Shown piece by piece: positions 62,093 to 64,000 of a DNA stretch of 64,000 nucleotides. Under the pieces are notes generated by a model. It ran no database searches. It was not told the origin of the DNA and saw only the letters and a program-made list of their open reading frames with translations. The first letter of the stretch is position 1. Each line of letters starts with the position of its first letter. Location: positions 124,001 through 188,000 of the forward strand of contig NZ_CP022189.1 in NCBI RefSeq assembly GCF_003111685.1. The letters run 5' to 3'. The position numbers and the translations under genes are program-made. This DNA is from Alloyangia pacifica. GTDB lineage: Bacteria; Pseudomonadota; Alphaproteobacteria; Rhodobacterales; Rhodobacteraceae.

Positions 62093-62944
62093 ATGCCCGA
62101 ACTTCCCGAGGTGGAAACCGTTCGTGCCGGGCTTGCCCCGGTGATGGAAAACGAGGTGATCGCCGAGGCCAAGGTAAACCGGCCCGATCTGCGCTGGCCC
62201 TTCCCCGAGCGTATGGCCGAGCGTCTGACCGGCGCGCGGGTGCTGCGGCTGCGACGGCGGTCGAAATATATCCTTGCCGATCTCGACACCGGCGAGACCC
62301 TTCTGATCCATCTCGGCATGTCGGGCCGAATGCTGGTCTCGGGCGATCCGCTGGGGCGCTTCGTGCATGACCATCCCGCGCCGGAAAAGCACGACCACGT
62401 GGTCTTTGAAATGGCCAGCGGCGCGCGGGTGACATTCAACGACCCGCGGCGTTTCGGGGCGATGGACCTGATGCAGACGGCGACCGCCGGGGCGCATCCT
62501 CTGCTCGCGGCGATCGGGCCGGAACCGCTGGGCAATGAATTCAGCGAATCCCATCTGGTGGCTGCCTTGAAGGGGCGCAGCATGCCGATCAAGACGGCGT
62601 TGCTGGACCAGAAGATTGTTGCCGGATTGGGGAATATCTATGTTTGCGAAGCCTTGTTCCGCGCGGGCATCCGTCCTTCACGCCGCGTCAACCAGATCTC
62701 GGAAAAGCGCATCTCGGCGCTCGTTCCGATCATCCGGCACGTGCTGACGGACGCCATTTCCGCGGGCGGCTCCTCGCTCAAAGATTTCCGGCAAGCCGAT
62801 GGAGAACTTGGATATTTTCAGCACAGCTTCGACGTCTACGGACGCGAAGGGCAGCCCTGCCGCGGGGACGGTTGCGCCAACATCATTCACAGAATCGTGC
62901 AATCCGGACGCTCTTCCTTCTACTGTCCGAGCTGCCAAAGATAA
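62093..62944 (+). CDS. mutM: formamidopyrimidine-DNA glycosylase MutM (Fpg)
   Basis: A 283-residue base-excision repair enzyme for 8-oxoguanine. It starts [14 protein letters not shown] with the catalytic Pro2 and Glu3, has [24 protein letters not shown], and [22 protein letters not shown], and ends in the zinc finger [27 protein letters not shown]. Shares a short divergent promoter region with ubiE. The enoyl-CoA hydratase gene follows. Confidence 0.97.
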   Translation: MPELPEVETVRAGLAPVMENEVIAEAKVNRPDLRWPFPERMAERLTGARVLRLRRRSKYILADLDTGETLLIHLGMSGRMLVSGDPLGRFVHDHPAPEKHDHVVFEMASGARVTFNDPRRFGAMDLMQTATAGAHPLLAAIGPEPLGNEFSESHLVAALKGRSMPIKTALLDQKIVAGLGNIYVCEALFRAGIRPSRRVNQISEKRISALVPIIRHVLTDAISAGGSSLKDFRQADGELGYFQHSFDVYGREGQPCRGDGCANIIHRIVQSGRSSFYCPSCQR

Positions 62945-63009
62945 CTTGATTGCAGGGGGCAAGTTGGTAAGGCTGCGCGACAATGCCAACGGACGGGAGC
63001 CCGACAGTC

Positions 63010-63786
63010 ATGGCCTATGAGACGATTATCGTCGAAGTAGACGACGACGTTGCCACTATCACCCTGAACCGCCCGGATGCCCTCAATGCGCTGAACAGCC
63101 AGCTTCTTGGCGAGCTCGCGCAGGCGCTGACCGAGGCGGATGCCAATGACAAGGTGCGCTGCATCATCCTGACCGGCTCGGCCAAGGCCTTTGCCGCCGG
63201 GGCCGACATCAAGGAGATGTCGGAAAAGACCTTCGTCGAGATGTTCCTCGGAGACTTCTTCGAGCCGGCCACCGAGGCCGTCGCGAAGGTGCGCAAACCG
63301 GTGATCGCCGCGGTGAGCGGTTACGCCCTCGGGGGCGGCTGCGAGCTGGCGATGATGTGCGACTTCATCATCGCGTCGGAAACCGCGAAATTCGGCCAGC
63401 CCGAGATCAACCTTGGCGTTATCGCCGGGATCGGCGGGACGCAGCGCCTGCCGCGCTACGTCGGCAAGGCCAAGGCCATGGACATGCACCTGACCGGGCG
63501 TTTCATGGATGCTGAAGAGGCCGAGCGGTCGGGGCTGGTAAGCCGCGTCGTGCCGGTCAAGCAACTGATGGAAGAGGCGCAGAGCGCCGCGGCCAAGATT
63601 GCCGAGAAGTCGTTGCTCGCCTCGATTGCCGCCAAGCAGGCGGTGAACCGTGCCTTCGAGACCACGCTGGACGAGGGGTTGCTCTTCGAGCGCCGCCTGT
63701 TCCATTCGCTCTTTGCCACCGAGGACCAGAAAGAAGGCATGTCTGCCTTCCTCGAGAAGCGGACGCCGCAGTTCCGCGACCGCTGA
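63010..63786 (+). CDS. enoyl-CoA hydratase
   Basis: A 258-residue crotonase-fold enzyme. [31 protein letters not shown] (oxyanion loop), [21 protein letters not shown] and [23 protein letters not shown], with both catalytic glutamates in the usual places, indicate a true short-chain enoyl-CoA hydratase of fatty acid beta-oxidation. ATG 63010 fits the family; an ATG at 62983 adds nine residues. Ends with a strong terminator. Confidence 0.93.
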   Translation: MAYETIIVEVDDDVATITLNRPDALNALNSQLLGELAQALTEADANDKVRCIILTGSAKAFAAGADIKEMSEKTFVEMFLGDFFEPATEAVAKVRKPVIAAVSGYALGGGCELAMMCDFIIASETAKFGQPEINLGVIAGIGGTQRLPRYVGKAKAMDMHLTGRFMDAEEAERSGLVSRVVPVKQLMEEAQSAAAKIAEKSLLASIAAKQAVNRAFETTLDEGLLFERRLFHSLFATEDQKEGMSAFLEKRTPQFRDR

Positions 63787-63806
63787 GGCGATTGCATCGC
63801 ATTCCG

Positions 63807-63836
63807 GGCCTGTCCCCGCGGGGACAGGCCTTTTTC
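63807..63836 (+). terminator. intrinsic terminator of the enoyl-CoA hydratase gene
   Basis: An 11-bp stem (GGCCTGTCCCC at 63807-63817 with its complement at 63820-63830) is followed directly by TTTTT. Confidence 0.9.
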
Positions 63837-63849
63837 ATGCCCGGGCCAC

Positions 63850-64000
63850 TCAGGACTGCAGCGGGCCGCGCGTCTGGCGGATCGCTTCCTGGATGGCGCG
63901 CCAGGTCTGCGCCTCCTCGGCGGCACCCCGGCGTTCGTTCTCGCGCACCTTTGCGGCGGCCTCGGCCTCGGCCCGGGCCCCATGCGCCCGGTAGAGCGCC
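63850..64000 (-). CDS. C-terminal end of an unidentified protein (partial)
   Basis: The last 49 codons of a minus-strand frame that enters from the right: an Ala/Glu/Arg-rich helical stretch (ALYRAHGARAEAEAAAKVRE) and the ending AIQEAIRQTRGPLQS before TGA at 63850-63852. It converges on the enoyl-CoA hydratase gene with the terminator between. No family is recognised, and the start lies outside the window. Confidence 0.55.
   Translation of the reverse strand, partial: ALYRAHGARAEAEAAAKVRENERRGAAEEAQTWRAIQEAIRQTRGPLQS

Noticed and set aside
1..64000. tRNA, rRNA, CRISPR, transposase or phage genes
   Set aside because: None was seen on reading both strands; the gene content is housekeeping, envelope and flagellar.

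Overview
The window is a GC-rich chromosomal segment from an alphaproteobacterium of the order Rhodobacterales (Roseobacter/Rhodobacter group). This rests on gene order (rho-mnmE-mnmG-rsmG-parA-parB beside maf-aroE-coaE-dnaQ-secB), a CtrA-type flagellar locus with flbT/flaF, a cytochrome c2 like that of Rhodobacter, and frequent short gene overlaps. The genus cannot be fixed from the sequence alone. No rRNA, tRNA, CRISPR array, insertion sequence or prophage was seen.

Left part (0-20 kb): the 3' end of argG with its terminator, a DUF1810 gene, an intergenic region with an orphan minus-strand terminator, secreted msrA, rbsK, maeB, mutS, the heat-shock pair hrcA-grpE, the rph-rdgB-hemW operon, then the minus-strand operon rho-mnmE-mnmG-rsmG-parA-parB. 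Two perfect and several imperfect parS (ParB-binding) sites lie at 8-22 kb. The gap at 19.51-20.05 kb has AT-rich stretches, DnaA-box-like sequences, GANTC sites and clustered GATC. Genes on both sides point away from it, and I interpret it as the chromosomal origin oriC. The gap downstream of parB (12.44-12.68 kb) shares its unusual GATC-triad / CCACA vocabulary.

Middle part (20-32 kb): maf-aroE-coaE-dnaQ, secB with fxsA, the timA-mltA-smr operon, idi, a cytochrome c2, and an envelope polysaccharide module (Wza-type lipoprotein, WcaJ/ExoY-type sugar transferase, YjbF lipoprotein, YjbH outer-membrane protein).

Right part (32.3-59.7 kb): a large flagellar locus. Plus-strand genes are motB, flgE-flgK-flgL-flgI-motA-(771-aa unknown)-sltF-like-flhA-fliR-flhB-(small FliJ-like), fliI, and fliK-flgD. 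Minus-strand genes are flgB-flgC-fliE-fliQ-flgF-flgG-flgA-flgH-fliL, fliC-flaF-flbT-DUF1217, and flgJ-flgN-like. fliL is frameshifted at a run of eight C. Sequences close to the CtrA consensus TTAA-N7-TTAA occur before motB, flgE, fliI/flgB and fliC, and a weaker one before fliK. The fliC leader is unusually rich in hairpins. fliF, fliG, fliM, fliN, fliP and fliH are not here and must lie elsewhere if the flagellum is functional.

Right edge: ubiE-ubiB (ubiquinone), mutM, an enoyl-CoA hydratase with a strong terminator, and the 3' end of an unidentified minus-strand gene.
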